Part shown: positions 54,601 to 63,804 of the stretch, one piece after another
Numbering within the stretch: the first letter of the stretch is position 1
Layout: each line of letters starts with the position of its first letter
Source of the DNA: Spodoptera frugiperda
Lineage: Eukaryota; Arthropoda; Insecta; Lepidoptera; Noctuidae
Assembly: GCF_023101765.2 (NCBI RefSeq)
Contig: NC_064214.1
Coordinates: forward strand, 3,416,001 to 3,480,000
Reading direction: 5' to 3'
Length of the DNA stretch: 64,000 bases
Notes under the pieces: generated by a model
What the model saw: only the letters and a program-made list of their open reading frames with translations
Database searches by the model: none
Told to the model about the DNA's origin: nothing
Program-made: the position numbers and the translations under genes

Positions 54601-57600
54601 ATGTTGTAATTATTTGCACTGAACGACAGTAAACCTAAATAAAAATCTGCATATCGACTAGTTTATACCCTAAAAAGGCTGCGGTTGCCTGTCTTATGGA
54701 GTACCCATAGAAACTTCAAGTGGAAGTACGCGCTCCTTTCACATTTTTTTAGCTTCCAACATGCATACACACTGTTCATAGATATGTATATGTATAAGAA
54801 CGTCGATTAAGAGTACATTGGTAAAACTTGTGATTATATTTGTAGTGGAACAGGGCAAAGAAAACTGGATGCCAGATTTTCGCTTCAGCGAGGGTAAACA
54901 TCATGATATATTCACCGTGTTCGCTATTTACTTCCCCGCCGTCACTGGCGTGCAAGCAGGCGCTAACATCTGTGGAGATCTTAGAGTAAGCAGCGTCTTT
55001 ACATTTATCTGTCCTTTTAATAAAGACATTAAACCTGCTACTTCCAGAGATAATATGGAACAAAATTTAAGGCGTTTAGAATTAGCTATTATGATCGGCT
55101 TACTCACGTAAATGTTTGACGAGGAACTCGACTAGTTTCAAACCAAGTCCGTGCTACTACTGAGAAATTTTCGAAAAACCGAAAAAAGCCCAGCAATACT
55201 TTGTCCGACCCGAGAATCGAACCCAAGACCCCTTGTCCGGCAGACGCATTAGCGATCACTCGACCAACGAGTAGGCTTGAGAAAGAAAGGGAATCAAACA
55301 GTTTACGAATTTCATTCAGTTTTTATAAGTATGTCGGAGGAAGGTGTGGGCGATACATTGGGCGAGAGCCCTCTTCGTAACACATAGGTTACGAAGGTAT
55401 AGAGCTATGTGTTGGCAGCAATATAACAATAAAATCTTCGTTTAGAAATGATTGTTTATTTTCGTAGATTGCACTGGTATACTTTAATTTCTTCTCCATA
55501 GGAATCTACAATTTGGAACGAGCTGTGCGAGTGGATACTATAACTTTCTCATTTTAGAGACTGAATTAAACAGAGTTTTTTTGAAGTCTCTTTCACATAA
55601 CATTAACCCTATAGCCAACTGTGTCACTAATATGCGACAGATATTTCCATATCCCTGCCACTCATACCGTATTACTGCGACAGAGAAAATGCTCACTCTT
55701 ACACGATCGCTCTTCCTTATTTAGTGTAGATATAATTATTTCGATTAGTAGCCCCGCGCTTGGTGCATGATCATTGATATTTAACTGAGCGGTTAAAAGG
55801 TTAGGTTTGGGTTAGGTTTGGGTTAGGTTTGGGTTAGGTTTGGGTTAGGTTTGGGTTAGGTTTGGGTTAGGTTTGGGTTAGGTTTGGGTTAGCTTAGGTT
55901 TGGGTTAGGTGTGGCTTAGGTTAGGTTAAATTTAGGTTTGGGTTCGGACCAAACCTAACCTAACCCAAACCTAACCCAAACCTAAGCTAACCCAACCCAA
56001 ACTTAACCCAAACCTAACCCAAACCTAAGTTAACCCAACCCAAACTTAACCCAAACCTAACCCAAACCTAACCCAAACCTAACCCAAACCGAACCCAAAC
56101 CTAACCCAAACTTAAGCCAAACTTAAGCCAAACTTAAGCCAAACCTAACCCAAACCTAACCCAAACTTAAGCCAAACCTAACCCAAACCTAACCCAAACC
56201 TAACCCAAACCTAACCCAAACCTAACCCAAACCTAACCCAAACCTAACCCAAACCTAACCCAAACCTAACCCAAACCTAACCCAAACCTAACCCAAACCT
56301 AACCCAAACCTAACCCAAACCTAACCCAAACCTAACCCAAACCTAACCCAAACCTAACCCAAACCTAACCCAAACCTAACCCAAACCTAACCCAAACCTA
56401 ACCCAAACCTAACCCAAACCTAACCCAAACCTAACCCAAACCTAACCCAAACCTAACCCAAACCTAACCCAAACCTAACCCAAACCTAACCCAAACCTAA
56501 CCCAAACCTAACCCAAACCTAACCCAAACCTAACCCAAACCTAACCCAAACCTAACCCAAACCTAACCCAAACCTAACCCAAACCTAACCCAAACCTAAC
56601 CCAAACCTAACCCAAACCTAACCCAAACCTAACCCAAACCTAACCCAAACCTAACCCAAACCTAACCCAAACCTAACCCAAACCTAACCCAAACCTAACC
56701 CAAACCTAACCCAAACCTAACCCAAACCTAACCCAAACCTAACCCAAACCTAACCCAAACCTAACCCAAACCTAACCCAAACCTAACCCAAACCTAACCC
56801 AAACCTAACCCAAACCTAACCCAAACCTAACCCAAACCTAACCCAAACCTAACCCAAACCTAACCCAAACCTAACCCAAACCTAACCCAAACCTAACCCA
56901 AACCTAACCCAAACCTAACCCAAACCTAACCCAAACCTAACCCAAACCTAACCCAAACCTAACCCAAACCTAACCCAAACCTAACCCAAACCTAACCCAA
57001 ACCTAACCGAAACCTAACCGAAACCTAACCGAAACCTAACCCAAACCTAACCCAAACCTAACCCAAACCTAACCCAAACCTAACCCAAACCTAACCCAAA
57101 CCTAACCCAAACCTAACCCAAACCTAACCCAAACCTAACCCAAACCTAACCCAAACCTAACCCAAACCTAACCCAAACCTAACCCAAACCTAACCCAAAC
57201 CTAACCCAAACCTTTTTTTTTTGTTTTTTTTTTGTCGGGGTGAAATCCTCATGGACTTCCTCTGGCCGGGGAAAGGCGGAGGGGTATGCCGGACTCTTAC
57301 CGGCTAAAACCCCCCGGTGTCTACTCAGCACGTGATCGTGGGGGCCGCGAGAGTCCAGATTCTTCCGCAGCCCCACATCACATGCCGGCCAGGTCCGCCC
57401 TGACCTCATCTCTTGCACGGGGTAGGTAAGTTTGGACTACCCCGTGCATCGTCTCGGAGGCGCGCGCCGACACCCGCGCACGCCATCACCTCGGTTCTAT
57501 GGAATAGGCCCGCGACCCATTTATGGGGGCTGGAATTGGGCGTTGTCCGCCCTACTCCTGCGCCCGGTGCGCCTACTGCGGGCGGGAAAGGGTGTCGAGG

Positions 57601-60600
57601 TCTCCCTCTCCCGCTCCGTAGTTTCCTTCTGTGACAATATCACGTCCTCGCAGAAGGACACCACCGCGTCCATCAACACCCCGCCCCGCCCCCTATTCCA
57701 TGGACCCGCCATGGAATAGGGGGCGGGGACTTCCCCAACTTCCGCGCCCCTGGACCCATTCATGGGGGCTGGAAGAGGGCGTTGTCCGCCCTTCTCCTGC
57801 GCCCAGTGCGCCTACTGCGGGCGGGGAGGGGAGTCGAGATCTCCCTCTCCCGCTCCGCAGTTTCCTTCTGCGACATCACGTCCTCGCAGAAGGACACTAC
57901 CGCGTCCCACGACTCCGCGCTGTCGACCATCTTGCGTACGACGACCAATTTAGGCAGCGACAGATCGCCTCCTATTTCGTTTGTCGGCAACAGCCGATCC
58001 CTTCAGGTTGGAGGACTTTGGAAGCCCCGTAGCCGGCCCTGGACCTTGCGGCACCGGTTGCGCGCTCCTTGGCGGCGACCTTCTCCTCCAGGTCCTTTTG
58101 CACCTCCACCCGCTTGGCTTGCACCAGAGACGCCCTCAGCTGGCGTTGTGCTTCATCGAGTCCCACGTCGTGGGAACTCGATTTGGCCTTCACCTTTTTT
58201 ACCCTACCAATTACTGGTTCCGACGAATCGTCGGATTCTTGCCTCAGGTGCCCATCTCGGGGCAGGACTACTCGTTAAAGGTTCCATCCCCACTATCACT
58301 ACTTTCTCTGATCTCTAGTTGCGAAAAAAATATAAAATGGTTGAAATATTTACAAAATATTTTTATTATTTATTGTTTAAAATTTGCCGCCCCCTAAAAA
58401 GTGCCGCCCGGGGCGGGCCGCCCCTGCCGCCCCCACTACGCTACGCCACTGAAGCCATGCAAGAGGCTCATATTCATGAGCAGCATTTCGCGACACACGA
58501 CGCGGCGACTGTCGCACCGTTACTGTGAGTATGAGAGTAGCAGTGCGACAGTCGCCGCGTCGTGTATGGGCGCGTGGAATATGAGCCTCTTGCATGGCTT
58601 GAAACTAGTCGAGTTCCTCGTCAAACATTTACGTGAGTAAGCCGATCATAATAACTAATTTAGTATGTCTCACGAAAGTTACAATAAAGTCATAGTTAAG
58701 CGTTTAGAATTGGCTTATCAAAAAATCTCTTTCAATCCTGAAAATACTCTGCATTGAAAAAGTTGAGTAGTAATAGTAAATAACAGTGAGCATTATACAA
58801 TAAAGGCTTGTTCCAGGATCCAGCGACTGCTATTCCAAAAGGAACGTTGCTGGCTATTGCTATATCTCTGACGTCATACTTGGCAATGGTGATACTCTCC
58901 GGAACGAGTGCGCTGAGGGACGCGTCCGGTAATACTACTGACCTCGTTAATGGCATGTTAGTAAACTGCAAGCCTTCATGTCGCTACGGTCTTCATAACA
59001 GTTACGAGGTTAATACATATTGTCATATTCAAGTTGTTCATTTTTAGTTAGTCCAAAAAACTAAAATACGATCTGTAGTACTGTTTAATACGAGATGATC
59101 TGTTCTAATCAGTTAACCTGATGTGTGTATATTGTTTTATTCTCTCTTCATATCCTCCAACATGGCTGTGGTTTTCCAGATAATGCACTTGATGGCTCTT
59201 TGGGCTCCCTTGATTTACGCTGGGTGCTGGGCGGCGACGCTATCTACAGCGCTCACCAATTTACTGTCAGTACCGCGACTGATCCAAGCACTGGGCTTCG
59301 ACAGAATATACCCTGGTCTGATCTTCTTCTCCAAACGCTATGGCCCTCACGGTGAACCTTACCGAGGATATGTGCTCACTTTTTTCGTGTCACTGTGTTT
59401 TCTGCTCATTGGTAGGTAATTTTTCATTTTACGTCATTTAGTCTTTAACTCATCTCGTCACTCATCCACACTCATGCAGATTTATCTTTAACTCATCCCG
59501 TGTTTTCAATTGTTTAATCAAGACAATGTATTTTTATTAATATCATTAATGTGGACGTATCTGGTTTACAGCGGACCTAAATACAATAGCACCGTTGATC
59601 ACGAATTTTTACCTCGCCTCGTATGCACTCATAAACTTCTGCACGTTCCATGCAGCATTCTTCAAACCCATCAGCTGGAGACCACGATTCAGGGTAACTA
59701 TAATCATTTAGAAACTTTATTGTTATATAATATAATACAAAAATTTTAGTTAAAGTTCCATTAAAGACCCATCTATAGATACTCAATCATCATCATCAAC
59801 AAACGAAAAGCCTCCACTCTTAATGGTACAAGTTAAAGGATTTAAATGAACTAGGTATCCTAAGTGTATTTTCAATATATTCAATCTGGTTCTCTATATT
59901 TTTTCGTTTTACAGTTCTACAACACATGGGTGTCGTTGGCGGGCTTCATATTATGCCTCATTATAATGATGGTCATCAGCTGGGTTATGGCGCTGATCAC
60001 TACTTTTATTTTCCTCACACTCTATCTACTAGTACTCTACGGGAAGCCAGGTATATATAATACTTAGGTATAAGCATTTTAATTGTATCTTTTCTCAGTC
60101 TAAATACTTCAAATACTTTTTTGTTACTCACGCAGTTTTAATATACCTACTTGCGAGGTAATGTACCCTGATCAATATTTCAAATAATTTTCTATGGAAA
60201 AATTACTCAGTGGGTTGTTACAGAAACCAGCTGGGGCAGTAGCACGGATGCGCAGCGGTATCAAGAGACAATAACTTCGATGGTAAACATCTACCATCGC
60301 GCTGAGTACGTCAACACATTCAACCCTCAACTGCTGGTGATGAGCGGAAAGTTCCATGTGAGGCCTTGGCTTCTAGATTTGGGCGGACTTATAACGAAAA
60401 TCGGCTCGTTCATGATAATGGCAGAAATTGAACCTGTTAGTATCATTATGTAATTTGTCAATTATTTTAAACACAGTGACGAAATAAAATGTATTTACTT
60501 GACAGAAAGAACTGACTCAGGCGGAGCGTGCTCATCGGAAGCAAGCGGGGGAACAGTGGTTGAAAACAAACAAACTGCGCGGTTTCCACACGGTTATACA

Positions 60601-63600
60601 AGGCTTTACATACGTACAGGCCTTGCAAGCCCTGATCCAGTGTTCGGGACTCGGTCGCATGTCGCCCAACATAGTACTCTTGGGATTCAAGTACAACTGG
60701 GACCTTTGTCCTCATCCCGACCTTCTCAGCTACTATCAAATGATTCGGTGAGTTATAAATAAATCGAGTTTATTCTGTTTGAGCAGGAGCATTGCTAGGA
60801 AACATTCAGATTTCTTAGTCAGACGTCAATCGGTGAGCTGCCTTAGCGGTAAAAAGCACAATGTTGATCTTTCTTACTGATATTGCTGATAGAAGATAGC
60901 AATGAAGGATCTAATTTATACAGTAAATAACTAGTCATCTTTAAGACAGGTGTAGGTAATCCACCTAGACAAACACCAAACAGATCACTGTTTCAAACTT
61001 TCAAACACTGTTTGAAATCAATCCTCAACATTTCTCCGTAGAATAAGTGTATGAATTTATAAATCTAGTATATGTAGACGTTCCCAAGGATGCCCTTCCA
61101 ATACGAGATGGCTCTGACGATCTTACACGTCCCGCCCAATATGCGACCTTCCAAAACTCAACGAAGGATCATTACGGACGAGACCGCAATGGCCGCTAGC
61201 GAAGACGATATGCCGCATTCGCTCCGTGAGAGACCGCTGGCCATCATGAGCTCCTGTTCTGACATCGAGATGGACAGTGGCACGCCACTCTCACCTGATG
61301 ATGACGATATCATATCTCGCCGGAGTAAGTATTTATTTAGTAAATTCAAGAAGGCAGGTAAGGCCTATAAATTAATGTATTAACGTGAAAATGACAAATC
61401 GGCTATTCACCTGAAATAAATAATTAGAGTAAGAATGTACTTTTTATACAGGGTGTCCCTGAAATCGACGTCCAACAGGCACCAGATGATCGGCAAGGTT
61501 CCAAATGTTATCAGAAAAATATAAAAAAAATTCTAAGTCCTACAGTTTTTAAATTACAGTGACTTATGTGTTATCCACGAAAAAGTACACCCTGTGCCAG
61601 TCTTTTGACTCTTGTTGCTACAAATCTTTCGACGGACGGACGTCGATTTCAGGGACACCCTGTATATACTCATATTTAAAGTATTTTTCTACTACACTAG
61701 GTATTTACTAACAATTTTTCAGATAATTACACTTGGGAGCAAAGTTACGGCGTCGCTACCGTGGCTTATTTGTTTCATTTTTTGATAAATATCTTCTGGT
61801 ATTTTAATAATGGTAACGGTACCTTTAAAATGAGAGTATTTGGTTGTAAAATGTTTTTATTTTATTTAGAGTTACCTATAGAGAGTTCTTTAAAATGAAA
61901 AAACGTTTGTGCATTTTGTTTTTAAGTGTTACACGGCAGACGCGAATCAGATCAGCCTGCGGACCATGACCATGACCGTTCACGTTTACACCAGCCAATG
62001 GGAGCATCCACACGAAGACTGGCAGCCTACAAACGTTTAAGATTCAACAATGTAAATCGATCATTTAGTATTATTTTTGTAAACATAATCTCAAATCTAT
62101 GCATTTCTGACGTCGCCCACGGTAAAATCTTCAGTTAGATTTTCAATATGTGGCATTATTATGGGACACTCAGTGACTCTTTCCAGAAAAAATATTATCT
62201 TTCCAAAAGAGTAGACCACATCTTTTTCTTGTATCAGGAATCTATCATGGATGCATGGTGGCTGTACGATGATGGAGGCCTGAACATTCTGTTGCCGTAC
62301 ATAATAGCTCGGAGAGGTGTTAAAGAAAAAATGATATTACGAATATTCGCGCTGCCGCGGGGAAGAACTCCCATAAAGCAGGCGGAGATACAGTGAGTAA
62401 CATTATAGTAATCTTATTTGTGATGACGTTATGTCGTAACATAAAATAACATCAACGAGAGGATACTACGAGAAAAATGCCGATTTTAAATCTTGTTAGA
62501 TAAAGATGTTTACTGATTTCAAAATTACGTTAGTACCTAAGTATTAATAAAAATACTATGTAGGTATTATAGATGAACAGATATAACTACATCGCTTCTG
62601 AGCGGGCAATGTTTCGTAGTGAGCATCTTGTGGCTGGTATGATGATAATCATAGAATAGATGAACTTTGAACACCTACAAATTAATAATATTATATTGTC
62701 TCCAGTATGGCAGCCATTCTGAAGAGATACCGCATAGATTACTCCCAGTTGACGATGGTAACGGGATTATCGGACCAGCCAGCTGAGTCGACGTGGTCTT
62801 ACTTTAATAGTATAATAAAGAACCACAAGTCGCCTGTCAATGATGGTAAGAAAAATACAAAAGTTCAGTTGCTCTTGTGTGTCTATTTAAGCCTCGTCTC
62901 CACATATTATTATGTCCCCGGAGACTTCGGGCGATGTCGAGCGATATCGGACGACATCGCCGCGACATTGTTGACTGTGCGGCAAAGAACAGTTCCAACA
63001 ATGTCGCCCGATGTCTCAAGGGACATATGTAGCTCGACAAATGTTCCTAGTGGGGATGAGGCTTTATTCTGTTTGTTCAGTTACAAACTGACAAACATTT
63101 CAAAGAGGTCAGTACGCCTTATATTTTTGACCTCATGTAAAATTTAAAATAAGTCCTACTAGAACCTGTCGACGTTTTGTCCCACAATGTATCTCAAGTC
63201 GCGAACAATTTTAATTTTTTTTTTCAACTAGGAGAGTTCATAGAAATAAAAAAGAATCTTAAATCTAACGAGACGAAAAATCTGTTACATTCTCTCTTAT
63301 CGATCACTTATACATTACACACATTGTCTCATTTTCGGTATACCTATTTCTGTTTTCAGAAATCTTGGTCTCTGATGAAGAGTCTGTGAAATATCATTTG
63401 AAGACAAGCAGACATTTGAGAATACGAGAGCTGCTGATGGAAAACTCATATGGTGCAGACTTTATCGTCATGACACTGCCCTTACCTCGACAGGTACTTT
63501 TTCTTTATATTTTAGACAGGTTTTGACTACTTTTTTATACTGCAGTCTTAGTGTAATATTTTCCTTCGCAGGGTATATCGGCAGCCCTGTACATGGCGTG

Positions 63601-63673
63601 GCTGGAAGTCATGAGCCACGACATGCCACCAATTCTATTTGTGCGAGGCAACTCCACAATGGTCATCGAGTAA
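51667..63673 (+). CDS. Na-K-Cl cotransporter-like protein (SLC12 family), paralogue B
   Basis: Nineteen coding exons (51667-51689, 52684-52747, 53092-53166, 53507-53687, 53938-54197, 54420-54528, 54846-54985, 58817-59008, 59180-59411, 59572-59693, 59915-60050, 60224-60435, 60506-60747, 61089-61324, 61927-62051, 62238-62392, 62706-62845, 63360-63493, 63572-63673), 2880 nt, 959 residues, frame intact. Exons 3-19 are certain from homology; exons 1-2 rest on splice sites and phase. Ten internal exons have exactly the lengths of those in NKCC-A, showing tandem duplication. The ion-site motifs NIWG, FPAVTG and ATLSTAL are kept; TM3 reads YFLVSRSLGAELG. Differences: an N-tail of about 54 residues without an RFxV motif or a TREALPRLDNYR-type site, a glycosylated loop 14 residues shorter (sequon NTT), and a diverged C-domain linker with HDHDRSR. 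It may belong to the insect clade of short-tailed relatives (Drosophila CG31547, mosquito CCC2/CCC3), from memory only. Likely a plasma-membrane cation-chloride symporter with different regulation; ion selectivity is not predictable. Confidence 0.92.
51690..53091 (+). other. NKCC-B 5' introns
   Basis: AT-rich introns flanking predicted exon 2. A palindromic GGTGGTCACCGGTGACC word near 52010 and a tRNA-like stretch near 52290-52350 may be decayed mobile DNA. The open frame at 52453-52683 is discussed among rejected items. Confidence 0.4.
52684..52747 (+). CDS. NKCC-B coding exon 2 (predicted)
   Basis: Acceptor tacatcatag, donor TTG|gtacgt, 64 nt. In the chosen frame it reads RHTTAGTESSYELRDTTGN, hydrophilic as expected for an N-tail. 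The acceptor has a modest pyrimidine tract. Confidence 0.45.
53092..53166 (+). CDS. NKCC-B coding exon 3
   Basis: 25 codons ending YGNIKLGWIQ, matching the IKLGWIQ end of NKCC-A exon 3; acceptor tttttacaccag, donor CAG|gtaaag. Confidence 0.9.
53310..53445 (+). repeat. Transposon fragment in NKCC-B intron 3
   Basis: GACGAGTCACCTGATGGTAA, GCGATCAGCGGCGCCCATGG and ACACCCGCAACAGCAAAGGA form a typical dispersed moth repeat. It fills the centre of the 340-base intron and explains the open frames there on both strands. Confidence 0.55.
53471..53532 (+). repeat. 31-bp tandem duplication spanning the exon 4 acceptor
   Basis: Two perfect consecutive copies of a 31-base unit (53471-53501 and 53502-53532) beginning CATAGGGCGTACTAATACCA. 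Each copy contains the acceptor catag|GGC and the first codons of the TM1 exon. Only the second acceptor keeps the reading frame; the first would add 31 bases and cause a frameshift. The first copy then serves as intron and supplies a TACTAAT word suitable as a branch point. Confidence 0.97.
53507..53687 (+). CDS. NKCC-B coding exon 4 (TM1-TM2)
   Basis: Begins GVLIPCLLNIWGVMLFLR, identical to NKCC-A over this stretch, then AWVVGQAGIALS and TM2. 181 nt as in NKCC-A when the second acceptor is used. Confidence 0.96.
53938..54197 (+). CDS. NKCC-B coding exon 5 (TM3-TM4)
   Basis: 260 nt. YFLVSRSLGAELGASVG replaces the usual SRSLGPEFG, so the near-invariant Pro is Ala. FAFANAVAASMNTIGFCDSL is identical to paralogue A. 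Confidence 0.97.
54420..54528 (+). CDS. NKCC-B coding exon 6 (TM5)
   Basis: 109 nt; NLLIVVIVTAITNFLLGVAI, then a short loop; acceptor tatatttcag, donor AGTG|gtaaga. Confidence 0.96.
54846..54985 (+). CDS. NKCC-B coding exon 7 (TM6)
   Basis: 140 nt; FTVFAIYFPAVTGVQAGANI keeps the Pro and Thr of the broken TM6 helix. Donor AGA|gtaagc. Confidence 0.97.
55078..55143. repeat. Left copy of the ~60-bp inverted arm
   Basis: Contains TATGATCGGCTTACTCACGT and GACGAGGAACTCGACTAGTT. The reverse complement is at about 58598-58661 with only a few differences. Together the arms enclose about 3.45 kb with the satellite and LINE. Confidence 0.85.
55138..55275 (-). mobile_element. tRNA-derived SINE fragment
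   Basis: On the minus strand: an A-box-like TGGTCGAGTGATCGC and a B-box GGGTTCGATTCTCGGG (about 55210-55225), followed by a body with GGGCTTTTTCGG. A different family from the SINE at 13903. Confidence 0.6.
55798..57213. repeat. 11-bp satellite containing TTAGG, with internal inversion
   Basis: From 55798 to about 55945 the unit reads GGTTAGGTTTG (TTAGG orientation). After the junction near 55945-55955 (GGTTCGGACC) it continues as the complement, CCTAACCCAAA, for about 1250 bases. Most units are identical; variants include CCGAAA (around 57005-57035) and CTTAAGCC units (56105-56170). The two arms could pair into a 140-bp hairpin stem. The array embeds the insect telomere pentamer TTAGG but is not the canonical telomere repeat. 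Such an array is likely to be length-unstable and hard to assemble. Confidence 0.97.
57214..58320 (-). mobile_element. LINE fragment with poly(A) end against the satellite
   Basis: GC-rich block whose minus-strand end is an A-rich tail (T-runs at 57214-57232) directly joined to the satellite, preceded on the minus strand by CACCCCGAC and GGTTTTAGCCGGTAAGAGTC. Minus-strand frames carry gag-like, Glu/Arg-rich pieces such as VVSFCEDV, SQKET, ARSRRTGRR and DEAQRQLRASLVQAKRVEVQ (coiled coil). A unit of about 240 bases appears twice (57521-57763 and 57760-57990). It looks like a truncated, rearranged non-LTR retrotransposon ORF1/3' region. The clade is not identified. Confidence 0.6.
58455..58661. 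repeat. Palindromic repeat ending in an inverted arm
   Basis: GCCATGCAAGAGGCTCATAT at the start is mirrored by ATATGAGCCTCTTGCATGGC near 58587, and GACGCGGCGACTGTCGCAC by GTGCGACAGTCGCCGCGTC, forming a strong hairpin. The final ~60 bases are the inverted copy of 55078-55143. Confidence 0.8.
58817..59008 (+). CDS. NKCC-B coding exon 8 (TM7 and short loop)
   Basis: 64 codons: DPATAIPKGTLLAIAISLTS, TM7, and a loop with one sequon (NTT) and two Cys. It lies after a 3.8-kb repeat-filled intron. Confidence 0.96.
59180..59411 (+). CDS. NKCC-B coding exon 9 (TM8-TM9)
   Basis: 232 nt; CWAATLSTALTNLLSVPRLI is identical to paralogue A and keeps the Ser-Thr of the putative Na+ site. Confidence 0.97.
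59572..59693 (+). CDS. NKCC-B coding exon 10 (TM10)
   Basis: 122 nt; NTIAPLITNFYLASYALINF, then CTFHAAFFKPISWRPRFR. Confidence 0.97.
59915..60050 (+). CDS. NKCC-B coding exon 11 (TM11-TM12)
   Basis: 136 nt; FYNTWVSLAGFILCLIIMMV and the last membrane helix; donor CCAG|gtatat. Confidence 0.96.
60224..60435 (+). CDS. NKCC-B coding exon 12
   Basis: 212 nt. TSWGSSTDAQRYQETI, then FNPQLLVMSGKFHVRPWLLD, a diverged form of the NY-PQ-LVL-G-P-SRPAL segment. Confidence 0.96.
60506..60747 (+). CDS. NKCC-B coding exon 13
   Basis: 242 nt. GLGRMSPNIVLLGFKYNW matches the GVGRLAPNVLLMGYKADW of paralogue A. Donor TTCG|gtgagt. Confidence 0.97.
61089..61324 (+). CDS. NKCC-B coding exon 14
   Basis: Variable linker, 236 nt, beginning MPFQYEMALTILHVPPNMRP, later acidic (SPDDDD). 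The acceptor is cccaag|G, an unusual AAG, but phase and the homologous position fit. Confidence 0.88.
61325..61926 (+). other. NKCC-B intron 14
   Basis: 602 bases including the 214-bp MITE. A stretch after a possible acceptor (ttttcag|ATAATT, 61724) was checked for an extra exon and gave no in-phase frame needed by the model. Confidence 0.5.
61449..61662. mobile_element. 214-bp MITE in NKCC-B intron 14
   Basis: Inverted termini CAGGGTGTCCCTGAAATCGA and its complement, flanked by TA on both sides. The ends match the pattern CAGGGTG...TGAA.TCGACGT of the larger element at 50155-51380, so both probably belong to one Tc1/mariner-type group. No coding sequence. Confidence 0.85.
61927..62051 (+). 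CDS. NKCC-B coding exon 15
   Basis: 125 nt; His/Asp/Arg-rich (ADHDHDRSRLHQ), then RRLAAYKRLRFNN before the conserved DAWWLYDDGG exon. No clear sequence match to NKCC-A exon 15. Acceptor tgtttttaag, donor AAT|gtaaat. Phase supports it; homology alone would not. Confidence 0.75.
62238..62392 (+). CDS. NKCC-B coding exon 16
   Basis: DAWWLYDDGGLNILLPYIIA and LRIFALPRG, the conserved C-domain core; donor ATACA|gtgagt. Confidence 0.97.
62706..62845 (+). CDS. NKCC-B coding exon 17
   Basis: MAAILKRYRIDYSQLTMVTG, parallel to MANLLAKFRIDYSSLTMV in paralogue A; donor GATG|gtaaga. Confidence 0.96.
62888..63066. mobile_element. Small inverted-repeat element in NKCC-B intron 17
   Basis: Imperfect inverted termini AAGCCTCGTCTCCAC and GTGGGGATGAGGCTT bound about 175 bases. 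The inner arms (GTCGAGCGATATCGGACGAC-like and complementary stretches) also pair partially. MITE-like, no gene. Confidence 0.5.
63360..63493 (+). CDS. NKCC-B coding exon 18
   Basis: 134 nt as in NKCC-A; LRIRELLMENSYGADFIVMT, then PLPRQ. Confidence 0.97.
63572..63673 (+). CDS. NKCC-B coding exon 19
   Basis: Terminal exon: AALYMAWLEVMSHDMPPILF, then VRGNSTMVIE and TAA at 63671-63673. The family's LTFYS end is replaced by VIE, four residues shorter. Confidence 0.97.
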   Translation, partial: GISAALYMAWLEVMSHDMPPILFVRGNSTMVIE

Positions 63674-63798
63674 CACTACAGTTTAATAATTATTTATCAT
63701 AAAAATTACGCAATATTCCTGTGATACATAATGTCCGTCTTTAAAGTCCCTATTATGTCCAGTCCAGTGGTATAGGAAACGTTAAACGATAAGGAAAC

Positions 63799-63804
63799 AA
63801 TAAA
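63799..63804 (+). terminator. Poly(A) signal of NKCC-B
   Basis: AATAAA 126 bases after the stop codon, followed by T-rich DNA. Confidence 0.7.

Larger units (their letters stand above)
54986..58816 (+). other. NKCC-B intron 7, 3.8 kb, filled by repeats
   Basis: Contains, in order, an inverted-repeat arm (55078-55143), a SINE (about 55138-55275), 500 bases of unassigned AT-rich DNA, the 11-bp satellite (55798-57213), a LINE fragment (57214-58320) and a palindromic repeat ending in the second arm (58455-58661). In NKCC-A the equivalent intron is 2.5 kb and has none of these. Confidence 0.85.

Noticed and set aside
55798..57213. Chromosome end (telomere)
   Set aside because: Genes continue on both sides, the unit is 11 bp rather than TTAGG, and the array lies inside an intron of an intact gene.
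57413..58397. Several plus-strand Pro/Arg-rich frames up to 178 codons
   Set aside because: They are shadows of the minus-strand LINE fragment in GC-rich DNA.
63228..63345. Extra NKCC-B exon after acceptor caactag|GAGAG
   Set aside because: There is no usable donor, and exons 17 and 18 already join in phase exactly as in NKCC-A.
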